Below, in pieces: positions 1 through 5,468 of a stretch of 6,647 nt of DNA. A program made the translations under genes and the position numbers. This DNA is from Holosporales bacterium (GTDB taxonomy: Bacteria > Pseudomonadota > Alphaproteobacteria > RUG11792), in contig JAITFF010000068.1 in the NCBI GenBank assembly GCA_031281515.1, positions 1 through 6,647 on the forward strand, in the 5' to 3' direction. The stretch's first letter is position 1, and each line of letters opens with the position of its first letter. The notes under the pieces were generated by a model, which was given only the letters and a program-made list of their open reading frames with translations, made no database searches and had not been told where the DNA came from.

Positions 1-1776
1 ATAGATCTTCATTTTGTAAACTTTACCGATCGACGAGAAAAATAAGATCTCATCGTGAGTATTGGCGATGATAAGATCCTTAACGGTATCTTCATCCTTC
101 ACTCCCATTCCGCTCCTCCCTCGTCCACCGCGCTTCTGAGCCCTGTACGTGGATAACGGAACGCGCTTGACGTATCCCTCTAGGGTATACGTTACGACCA
201 TGTCCTCCTTCTGTATGAGATCTTCGTCCTCAAATATTTCGAAAGTTTGCTCGATCTTCGTTAATCTCGGGGTATTAAATTTTCTTTTAACTTCCTGGAG
301 CTCATCTTTGATGATATCAATGATTTTTTGTTTTGATCCCAGAATTGAAAGCAAATCTTCAATCTGTGCGACAACGGCATCCAAATCACTCTTGATTTTG
401 TCGCGCTCTAACCCGGTTAGCCTATGCAATCTCAGATCTAGGATGGCGTTAGTCTGTGCCTCAGATAACCTATAACGATCTGCATTTTCTTGCCTTCCAT
501 CGACGAGCTCCAGCATCGGTAAAATTTCCCGAGCATCGAAGACTTCGGCCATCAGCTTTTCTCGGGCTTCCTGTCTATCGATCGCCGATCGGATTAACTC
601 GATAACTTTGTCAATGTTCGTGATAGCGAGGGCAAATCCCAATAAAACATGAGCCCTCTCCCTCGATTTTTTAAGGTTAAATTTGCTACGCCTTACGATG
701 ACTTCCTGTCTAAATTCAACGAAATTATCGATAATTTCCCGTAGAGAAAGCCTCAGTGGTCTATTTTTAACGAGGGCCAGCATGTTGTATCCGAAACTCG
801 TCTGCATCGGAGTAAATTTAAAAAGTTGATTTAGAATAACCTCACCGATGGCATCTTTTTTTAGTTCTATAACAATCCTTACGCCATCTTTGTTCGATTC
901 ATCGCGAATATCGCTAATTCCTTCGACCGTTTTATCCTTTACCAACTCAGCGATTTTTTCTACTAATTTTGCCTTATTGATCTGATACGGTATCTCGTGA
1001 ACGATGATTGATTCCCTTCCATTGGAACTCGTAATGCTCGTCTTCGAGCGAACGACGACCGATCCTCTGCCGGTATTGAAGGCTGATCTGATCCCAGAGC
1101 TCCCCATGACAATGCCCCCTGTTGGGAAATCGGGCCCCGGAATATAATTCTGCATTAGATCGTCGGTCGTGATATCCGGGTTGTCGATGATGGCGCAACA
1201 TGCATCGATAACTTCCCCTAAATTATGAGTCGGGATATACGTCGCCATTCCGACAGCTATCCCCCCTGCCCCGTTAATTAACAGATTCGGAAATTTAGCT
1301 GGCAAAACGGTGGGTTCTTCGACGGTATTATCGTAGTTTGGCCTAAAATTGACGGTGTCATCATCTATATCGGCGACCAACTCATGAGCTATCTCGGACA
1401 TCCTGGCCTCGGTATAACGAGCGGCCGCCGCCGAATCTCCGTCCATGGACCCGAAATTTCCTTGCCCATCGACCAGTGGGACCCGCAAACTGAAGTCCTG
1501 TGCCAATCGAACCATCGTCGCGTAAACCGCGGCATCTCCGTGCGGATGATATTTCCCGAGGACTTCACCGACTACTCGCATCGATTTCCTGTATGGCTTG
1601 TTATGGTGATTGCCGGTTTCATTCATGGCATACAGAATTCGCCTGTGAACTGGTTTTAATCCATCCCGGACGTCGGGAAGGGCACGAGATACGATGACGC
1701 TCATCGCGTAATCTAGATAAGATCTTTTCATTTCATCTTCAATCTGGATTACAGCGACCCCGTTTCTTTTTTCCAT
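1..1776 (-). CDS. gyrA: DNA gyrase subunit A, N-terminal 592 residues (3' end outside window)
   Basis: Breakage-reunion subunit of DNA gyrase, which pairs with GyrB to introduce negative supercoils. Reading the minus strand from the ATG at 1776 gives an open frame to position 1. The N-terminus contains SRALPDVRDGLKPVHRR (residues 30-46), HPHGD (77-81), GQGNFGSMDGDSAAAARYTE with catalytic Tyr121, GIAVGMAT (172-179) and LSEAQTNAILDLRLHRLTG (437-455). The GyrA-box QKRGGRG at 547-553 separates gyrase from ParC and marks the start of the C-terminal wrapping domain; roughly 300 residues remain outside the window. Ala82 and Ala86 stand where E. coli has Ser83 and Asp87, the main fluoroquinolone contacts. 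Ala119 precedes Arg-Tyr where most relatives have Met. The start is supported by the conserved N-terminus, a purine-rich but weak Shine-Dalgarno stretch (AAGAGAAGAG) and an extended -10 promoter about 50 bp upstream. The gene is divergent from rplI. Confidence 0.97.
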   Translation of the reverse strand, partial: MEKRNGVAVIQIEDEMKRSYLDYAMSVIVSRALPDVRDGLKPVHRRILYAMNETGNHHNKPYRKSMRVVGEVLGKYHPHGDAAVYATMVRLAQDFSLRVPLVDGQGNFGSMDGDSAAAARYTEARMSEIAHELVADIDDDTVNFRPNYDNTVEEPTVLPAKFPNLLINGAGGIAVGMATYIPTHNLGEVIDACCAIIDNPDITTDDLMQNYIPGPDFPTGGIVMGSSGIRSAFNTGRGSVVVRSKTSITSSNGRESIIVHEIPYQINKAKLVEKIAELVKDKTVEGISDIRDESNKDGVRIVIELKKDAIGEVILNQLFKFTPMQTSFGYNMLALVKNRPLRLSLREIIDNFVEFRQEVIVRRSKFNLKKSRERAHVLLGFALAITNIDKVIELIRSAIDRQEAREKLMAEVFDAREILPMLELVDGRQENADRYRLSEAQTNAILDLRLHRLTGLERDKIKSDLDAVVAQIEDLLSILGSKQKIIDIIKDELQEVKRKFNTPRLTKIEQTFEIFEDEDLIQKEDMVVTYTLEGYVKRVPLSTYRAQKRGGRGRSGMGVKDEDTVKDLIIANTHDEILFFSSIGKVYKMKIY

Positions 1777-1825
1777 GAACTCTTCTCTTGAGGCACAAAA
1801 ACAATGAATTAATCACGCGACCCGG

Positions 1826-1834
1826 ATTATAGCA
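1826..1834 (-). promoter_or_regulatory. Extended -10 promoter for gyrA
   Basis: On the minus strand the sequence reads TGCTATAAT: a perfect TATAAT -10 hexamer (1831-1826) preceded by the TGn extension (1834-1832). No good -35 hexamer lies 16-18 bp upstream, which fits an extended -10 promoter. Transcription would begin near 1819, leaving a leader of about 43 nt before the gyrA ATG. The assignment rests on sequence match and position only. Confidence 0.7.
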
Positions 1835-1977
1835 GAAAAATGCTCGAGATGGTGCGAAAGCTCTACTAGACACCTCATACAATTTTTCCGCCGCCACGAT
1901 GAAGAGGTAGGCTCTTTACATCCAGCAACCATACTCCCACACCATGAACTCCGGCTTTATCTCAGATCACGTGAATT

Positions 1978-2131
1978 CATACCAACCTCACCACCCCACG
2001 TGATTGATTTCCACGGCAAATACGAACGTTTGAAGGTCGTTTAGCCCAACTACTAAAGACGGTTAGTGCCAATGATGAAGGTTGTTCATTTTTAGGCAAA
2101 AGCAAATATGTGGGGTGGTGAGCATACAAAC
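1978..2131. mobile_element. MITE-like element: 13-bp terminal inverted repeats with flanking 9-bp direct repeat
   Basis: CTCACCACCCCAC (1987-1999) and its exact reverse complement GTGGGGTGGTGAG (2110-2122) bound a 136-bp segment. Just inside, the arms stay partly similar (about 8 of the next 15 positions). Immediately outside lie CATACCAAC (1978-1986) and CATACAAAC (2123-2131), a direct repeat matching at 8 of 9 positions, which looks like an aged target-site duplication. The interior has no credible coding sequence; it holds a small hairpin, ACTAA (2052-2056) with TTAGT (2063-2067). Terminal inverted repeats plus a target duplication without a transposase are what define a MITE. I cannot name a parent insertion-sequence family and see no second copy here. 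The alternative is a long-armed regulatory or RNA hairpin, but that would not explain the flanking direct repeat. Confidence 0.5.
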
Positions 2132-2139
2132 TGTAAATC

Positions 2140-2168
2140 TGGACGTTTCGGAACATCGGTGATAAGAT
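2140..2168 (+). promoter_or_regulatory. Candidate sigma70 promoter for rplI
   Basis: TGGACG (2140-2145, 4 of 6 to TTGACA) is separated by 17 bp from TAAGAT (2163-2168, 4 of 6 to TATAAT), and a TGn extension (2160-2162) directly precedes the -10. Initiation would fall near 2175, about 60 nt before the rplI ATG. Each hexamer is only moderate. Spacing, extension and position just before a gene with no upstream partner make it the best candidate in the spacer. Confidence 0.45.
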
Positions 2169-2235
2169 GTCAGTGTTCCGTGTGTATTTTTTTGTGGCCG
2201 GGAAATTTTGTGCCGGAGAAGAGGGATTAAGAAGG

Positions 2236-2781
2236 ATGCAGGTCGTTTTATTGGAGAGGGTTTCAAAACTGGGATTTATAGGGGACGTCGTCAACGTTAA
2301 GACCGGGTACGCCAGGAATTTTCTGTTACCTCAAAAGAAAGCGTTAAGGGCAACACCGGCGAATCTCGAGTATTTTGCCTTGAAGAAGGCTGATATCGAG
2401 GCTACAAATCTCAAACTAAAGAAAGAGGCCGAGGTCGTCGCAGCAAAATTAAATGATGTATCGGTAATTCTTATTCGGCAGGCAAGTGAATCAGGATTCC
2501 TATTTGGATCCGTTCGAGCCGGGGATATTGCCGAAGAATTGGCCGGGCAGGGATTTGTCATCAACAAATCTCAGGTCAAAATCGATTCTCCGATAAAAAC
2601 AATTGGTACTCACAGGATCGCCATAATCCTCCATCCCGAAGTGATCTCAGAGATATCGCTGAGGGTCATGACGGCTCAGGAGCAATCCGCTCCAATCGAG
2701 CAGGACTCCGATGAAAATGAGGACGGAGAGCTGGTAAATGAGCGGCATTCACCAGAAATATCTGGAGAGCTAGAGGATTAA
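2236..2781 (+). CDS. rplI: 50S ribosomal protein bL9, with acidic C-terminal extension
   Basis: bL9 binds 23S rRNA near the L1 stalk and helps maintain frame and fidelity. The protein starts with the family N-terminus MQVVLLERVSKLGFIGDVVN, then VKTGYARNFLLPQ (residues 21-33), the classic N-terminal RNA-binding domain. A charged connecting helix covers about 40-75, and a C-terminal domain follows (FLFGSVRAGDIAEEL near 88-102, ILHPEVISEISLRV near 131-144). The start is the ATG at 2236; an in-frame ATG at 2167 would add 23 residues foreign to the family. AGAGGG at 2220-2225 lies 10 nt upstream as a ribosome-binding site. At 181 residues it exceeds the E. coli protein (149) by a tail (about 149-181) with 13 Asp/Glu. 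rpsF and rpsR, its usual operon partners, are not adjacent. Confidence 0.96.
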   Translation: MQVVLLERVSKLGFIGDVVNVKTGYARNFLLPQKKALRATPANLEYFALKKADIEATNLKLKKEAEVVAAKLNDVSVILIRQASESGFLFGSVRAGDIAEELAGQGFVINKSQVKIDSPIKTIGTHRIAIILHPEVISEISLRVMTAQEQSAPIEQDSDENEDGELVNERHSPEISGELED

Positions 2782-3010
2782 CCTAGCGGAGCCCACGCAC
2801 GAAGAAAAGATAAACGTTAGCAAATAGGGAAAAGGACGCAGTAATCGCTGTCGTTGTTTGGTCAACTGAAGAATGATTCGTAGTCCTCAATAGTCTTGCA
2901 AAAGATAAATTCCTTGTGTGAAATTGGTATTCGAGCATTTGCTTCTCTGCGATGGAGGAGTAACTGCCAAGGCTTCCTGATGCCTAGAGATAATTCAACT
3001 GTTAAGCATT
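2782..3010. other. Non-coding spacer after rplI, no assigned feature
   Basis: This stretch follows the rplI stop and precedes the AT-rich region of the downstream RNA promoter. I find no open frame above trivial length with a plausible start, no tRNA signature, and no strong terminator; only weak hairpins such as AGGC-ttcctgat-GCCT in the 2970s-2980s. It may carry an undetected small RNA or decayed sequence. Confidence 0.5.
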
Positions 3011-3049
3011 AAATTTTGAAAATTTCGCATAATTTTTCGGAAAAAACGC
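3011..3049 (+). promoter_or_regulatory. AT-rich upstream region with perfect 7-bp inverted repeat (UP-element-like)
   Basis: AAATTTTGAAAATTT (3011-3025) is a perfect inverted repeat about one central G. Further A/T tracts (AATTTTT 3031-3037, AAAAAA 3041-3046) run up to the -35 hexamer at 3050. Such tracts next to a strong -35 resemble UP elements that contact the RNA polymerase alpha C-terminal domain at stable-RNA promoters. The palindrome could instead be an operator. Confidence 0.4.
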
Positions 3050-3078
3050 TTGATCTCTGCTGGTAGAATGAGTATACT
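3050..3078 (+). promoter_or_regulatory. Strong sigma70 promoter of the RNA unit upstream of murA
   Basis: TTGATC (3050-3055, 4 of 6 consensus) and TATACT (3073-3078, 5 of 6) are separated by exactly 17 bp. The discriminator CCGCGCC (3079-3085) is GC-rich, a feature known from stringently controlled stable-RNA promoters. A/T tracts lie directly upstream. Initiation is expected around 3084-3086. This is the best promoter match in the window. Confidence 0.75.
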
Positions 3079-3112
3079 CCGCGCCGAAGGGTTTCCGTTG
3101 GAGGGTGAGGTT

Positions 3113-3178
3113 GTGAACTGCAAGTTTTTGCTTTCTCTCGCTACCTTGATCGCGAGCTATCCGTTTATGTATCCCTAA
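3113..3178 (+). CDS. Possible 21-codon leader ORF with strong ribosome-binding site
   Basis: A GTG at 3113 opens 21 codons ending at TAA 3176-3178. The product begins MNCKFLLSLATLIAS and is hydrophobic. GGAGGG (3100-3105) sits 7 nt upstream of the GTG, close to ideal spacing, and a second GAGG follows at 3107-3110. An in-frame ATG at 3068 would lengthen the ORF to 36 codons, but it precedes the predicted transcription start. The peptide matches no family I know and has no run of a single amino acid that would mark a classical amino-acid attenuator. It lies wholly inside the structured RNA, so the ORF may be accidental. If translated, a ribosome on the Shine-Dalgarno would free CCCTCC for the terminator. 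Confidence 0.25.
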   Translation: MNCKFLLSLATLIASYPFMYP

Positions 3179-3244
3179 TCACGCTTGGCAAGCGATAGCG
3201 AGAATGCGGTTGCTGTTCTGTGTGTGAGTGGTGGCTGCAGAGAG

Positions 3245-3273
3245 CCCTCCTGTTTGTATGGAGGGTTTTTTTT
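3245..3273 (+). terminator. Intrinsic terminator of the RNA unit
   Basis: CCCTCC (3245-3250), a 9-nt loop, GGAGGG (3260-3265) and a run of eight T (3266-3273) form a standard Rho-independent terminator. A-U and G-U pairs between 3241-3244 and the first T residues can lengthen the stem. It ends 69 bp before the murA start. Confidence 0.85.
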
Positions 3274-3342
3274 ATGACTAGCTTCGTCTATTATGCTCAC
3301 AATTGAATTGTTTCCATTCCTTCTAGCCGTGGGGTATTCGTC

Positions 3343-4632
3343 GTGTTGCAGAGTATGAGGGTCTTCGGGGGGATCCCGCTTCTTGGAGAAGTGGTTATTA
3401 GTGGGTCCAAGAATTTGTCCTTGCCTGCCCTGGCGGCGTCCCTACTGACCGATAGTCCTGTAACCTTCCGGAACGTGCCTCGTCTGACAGATATCGACTC
3501 GATGCTAGAGTTGTTGGGTTATCTCGGAATGAACATATCAACCCGCGAGGATAGCTCAATTTCGGTGTGTACTCCGGACATAAAGGCGACTGAGGCTCCA
3601 TATGACTTTGTCCGGAAGATGAGGGCGTCCATATTGGTATTGGGACCACTGGTTGCTCGCTGCCGAAAAGCGTCAGTGTCTCTGCCGGGAGGATGTGCCA
3701 TAGGGGCACGTGGAGTAAACCTTCATCTCAATGCCCTCGAGCAAATGGGAGCAGAAATATCGATCGACAATGGTTACATAAAAGCTTCGGCTCCAAACGG
3801 CCTCGTCGGATGTGATATTCATTTTCCCATTTCTACCGTAACTGGAACTGAAAATATTCTCATGGCCGCTTCACTAGCTGGTGGGACGACTCGGATTATT
3901 AACGCCGCAATGGAACCTGAAGTAATCGCCCTCGCGGATCTACTCATCCTAATGGGGGCCAAAATTGATGGACACGGAAGCTCAATAATAACTATCGATG
4001 GATCCGATTCACTGCACGGAGCAGATTTTAGGATTATGCCGGATCGAATCGAGGCCGGAACATATGCAATCGCTGCGGCTGTAACTAACGGCAGCCTCAT
4101 CCTAAAAAACTGCGTATACGACCATTTGTCCCAGTTTTTTGATGTATTGCATCTCGCTGGAGTTGACAGCAAAATAATTTCGAAAACTTCTGAGAATCTG
4201 GATAACATTGAAGTACACAGATCTGGAGGTGATAACAGAATAATTCCAGTCGATGTGCAAACTGCTCCATACCCAGGATTCGCGACAGATCTTCAGGCTC
4301 AGTTTATGACACTGATGACGATCTGCAACGGAACTTCCTCGATAACTGAGAATATTTTTGAGAACAGGTTTATGCATATCCCAGAATTATCGAGGCTAGG
4401 AGCCAACATTTCTATCCATGGAAAGACTGCGATCGTTACTGGAGTGAAGAAACTGATCGGAACTCAAGTAATGGCTACTGATTTAAGGGCCTCCGTTTCA
4501 CTCGTTTTAGCCGGTCTTATGGCCGAAGGAGAAACGGTCGTGAACCGGTTATATCATATCGACAGAGGCTACGAGAATATTGATCAAAAACTATTGGCTT
4601 GTAATGCCAGAATCGAGCGATTCAGCGTATAG
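3343..4632 (+). CDS. murA: UDP-N-acetylglucosamine 1-carboxyvinyltransferase
   Basis: Cytoplasmic enzyme of the first committed peptidoglycan step: it transfers enolpyruvate from phosphoenolpyruvate to UDP-GlcNAc. The 429 residues match the usual length (E. coli 419). Visible landmarks are GSKN with Lys23, LPGGCAIGAR (114-123) with catalytic Cys118, IMPDRIEAGT (231-240), TAPYPGFATDLQAQ (307-320) with Asp316, ENRFMHIPELSRLGA (340-354), MATDLRASVSLVLAG and YHIDRGYENI with Arg408. Cys118 predicts fosfomycin sensitivity of the enzyme. After GAR the E. coli Pro-Val-Asp is Gly-Val-Asn, a change in the uridine-contacting loop. I chose the GTG at 3343 because GGGG (3331-3334) lies 8 nt upstream; ATG 3355 would also suit the family N-terminus but has only a weak site. 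The gene follows a terminator, and its own promoter is unclear (TATTAT at 3289-3294 lacks a good -35). Confidence 0.97.
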   Translation: MLQSMRVFGGIPLLGEVVISGSKNLSLPALAASLLTDSPVTFRNVPRLTDIDSMLELLGYLGMNISTREDSSISVCTPDIKATEAPYDFVRKMRASILVLGPLVARCRKASVSLPGGCAIGARGVNLHLNALEQMGAEISIDNGYIKASAPNGLVGCDIHFPISTVTGTENILMAASLAGGTTRIINAAMEPEVIALADLLILMGAKIDGHGSSIITIDGSDSLHGADFRIMPDRIEAGTYAIAAAVTNGSLILKNCVYDHLSQFFDVLHLAGVDSKIISKTSENLDNIEVHRSGGDNRIIPVDVQTAPYPGFATDLQAQFMTLMTICNGTSSITENIFENRFMHIPELSRLGANISIHGKTAIVTGVKKLIGTQVMATDLRASVSLVLAGLMAEGETVVNRLYHIDRGYENIDQKLLACNARIERFSV

Positions 4633-4635
4633 ATA

Positions 4636-5010
4636 TCAAAATCGAATTTCTTTATATACATACTGTGAATCGGCATTCATTACCAAGTTTGGCCATTCTA
4701 TTAAACAAATAAACTCGCCCATTGCTTCGAATAATCCAAGATCACATATCTCTTCGGCATTTTTAATTCGATAGAGATCAACGTGCCAAACTGGTCCTTT
4801 TATCGTTTCATATATCTGTACGATATTGAAAGTCGGGCTCGTAATATTTTGATTTTTATCGATTAAAATGGAACTAATGAAAAATTGAGAGAACGTTGTC
4901 TTTCCCGTACCAACTTCTCCACTTAAAAAAAACGAAAACGGAGGACTGGTTCTTGCTGCCAACCCTTCAGCCATCTCTTTTAAGTTCTTTAAATTATACC
5001 TGTGCCTCAA
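4636..5010 (-). CDS. tsaE: tRNA threonylcarbamoyladenosine biosynthesis ATPase TsaE (short form)
   Basis: P-loop ATPase that works with TsaB and TsaD to make t6A at position 37 of ANN-decoding tRNAs. The sequence shows the Walker A motif GEVGTGKTT (31-39), SPTFNIVQIYE (58-68), the acidic strand HVDLYRI (76-82), LGLFE (91-95) and IEWP (104-107), in family order. At 124 residues it is shorter than the roughly 150 of E. coli; it ends about 17 residues after IEWP and so lacks most of the C-terminal strand region. The start is a TTG at 5010, since a stop in frame just upstream excludes a longer form. AAGGA near the end of the preceding gene lies about 11 nt away and may serve as ribosome-binding site. 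It is the last gene of the rpoA-rplQ-bamE cluster, 5 bp after bamE, and converges on murA. Confidence 0.92.
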   Translation of the reverse strand: MRHRYNLKNLKEMAEGLAARTSPPFSFFLSGEVGTGKTTFSQFFISSILIDKNQNITSPTFNIVQIYETIKGPVWHVDLYRIKNAEEICDLGLFEAMGEFICLIEWPNLVMNADSQYVYKEIRF

Positions 5011-5015
5011 TCCGG

Positions 5016-5468
5016 CTATTTTCCTTTATCCAGGTATCTCTTCGAATATTTACCGAGACCTCCGAACGTCTCGCTGATGACTCCCAGGGTCTTTCCTTCC
5101 GTCTTCGTCTTCTCTTTAACGACAGAAATCGGCCTTTCATACGTGCTCTCTTTGACCGAACGCACAACACCATCGGCACTGAAAGTAACGATAATTGTCT
5201 TCTGATCGACAACCTTCGGATCCAAGAATCCGTTCTTTTCCATCTTCTTCGAGACGTAGTACCAGCTGTACTCCCCGTTCTTCCCCTGGACCGTAGATCT
5301 TATCGTAGGCGAACCAAATCCCTTGAATACCGATTCAGCCGTATCCTTACCTACGACTATCTTACTAAAATCTGCCAGTTGTAGAGTATACCCTCTATTA
5401 ATCACGACCTTTTCGCAGGACGTCAACCCAAACAACACGATGCAAGAAAAAAGAAAGAGAATTTTCAT
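5016..5468 (-). CDS. bamE: Outer membrane assembly lipoprotein, BamE/SmpA/OmlA family
   Basis: Lipoprotein subunit of the BAM complex that inserts beta-barrel proteins into the outer membrane. Residues 1-17 form a lipoprotein signal peptide with lipobox LTSC and acylated Cys18. The mature part fits the family: GKDTAESVFKGFGSPTIRS (40-58) is the helix-turn with the conserved GSP, SWYYVSKKMEKNGFLDPKV (68-86) carries the WYY(V/I)S strand, and VTFSADGVVRSV (94-105) is the final strand. The tail with SETFGGLGKY resembles alphaproteobacterial members. The start ATG overlaps the rplQ stop in an ATGA arrangement and no clear Shine-Dalgarno precedes it, so expression is probably coupled to rplQ translation. 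Placement inside a ribosomal operon is notable. Family membership is firm; that it acts as BamE proper is by homology. Confidence 0.88.
   Translation of the reverse strand: MKILFLFSCIVLFGLTSCEKVVINRGYTLQLADFSKIVVGKDTAESVFKGFGSPTIRSTVQGKNGEYSWYYVSKKMEKNGFLDPKVVDQKTIIVTFSADGVVRSVKESTYERPISVVKEKTKTEGKTLGVISETFGGLGKYSKRYLDKGK

Larger units (their letters stand above)
1777..2235. other. Divergent gyrA-rplI spacer, non-coding
   Basis: This 459-bp stretch separates the gyrA and rplI starts. From the gyrA side it holds the gyrA leader and promoter (to about 1834), some 140 bp without recognisable structure (1835-1977), the MITE-like element (1978-2131), and then the candidate rplI promoter and leader. 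Two CACGTGA heptamers occur at 1968-1974 and 1997-2003. Open frames on either strand give low-complexity translations with no family resemblance, so I call no gene here. I see no tRNA. Confidence 0.7.
3085..3273 (+). ncRNA. Independent structured RNA of about 190 nt (6S RNA-like or murA leader)
   Basis: A short transcript is bounded by a strong promoter and an intrinsic terminator. It can fold into a rod: GGAGGG (3100-3105) with CCCTCC (3245-3250); GAACTGCAA (3115-3123) with TTGCTGTTC (3210-3218), one mismatch; TCTCGCTA (3136-3143) with TAGCGAGA (3196-3203), perfect; CTTG (3145-3148) with CAAG (3189-3192); CGAGC (3153-3157) with GCTTG (3183-3187). An interrupted rod of this length with its own promoter is reminiscent of 6S RNA (ssrS), the sigma70-holoenzyme decoy, but I cannot show a canonical central bubble. 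I see no SRP RNA, RNase P or tmRNA signature. The other reading is a regulatory leader of murA, since CCCTCC can pair either with 3100-3105 or with the terminator arm at 3260-3265. A discrete RNA is likely; the identity is open. Confidence 0.6.

Noticed and set aside
148..156. DnaA-box-like TTATCCACG on the minus strand
   Set aside because: It is a single 8-of-9 match inside gyrA coding sequence, with no cluster of boxes or AT-rich unwinding region, so there is no case for an origin.
1773..1951. Repeated CCATGAACTC (1773-1782 and 1942-1951)
   Set aside because: A single repeated 10-mer is expected by chance many times in a window of this size, and nothing else around the copies matches.
1968..2003. 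Two CACGTGA heptamers 29 bp apart as an operator
   Set aside because: The motif is short, the second copy overlaps the inner edge of the inverted repeat, and no regulator is known to me for it in such organisms. The match is weak enough to be chance.
2167..2235. N-terminal extension of bL9 from the ATG at 2167
   Set aside because: The family begins MQV(V/I)LLE at 2236 with a suitable Shine-Dalgarno. The 23 extra residues are foreign, and the 2167 ATG overlaps the proposed -10.
1977..2294. 105-codon minus-strand open frame across the rplI start
   Set aside because: It spans the element-like repeat and the start of rplI antisense, and its translation is low-complexity and resembles no protein family.
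3085..3273. tmRNA, SRP RNA or RNase P RNA in the murA upstream unit
   Set aside because: I see no SRP GGAA-loop signature, no conserved RNase P core motif such as GAGGAAAGUC, and no tmRNA tag or tRNA-like domain.
4896..5384. 162-codon plus-strand open frame
   Set aside because: It is antisense to tsaE and bamE, both of which have clear family motifs, and its own translation has none.
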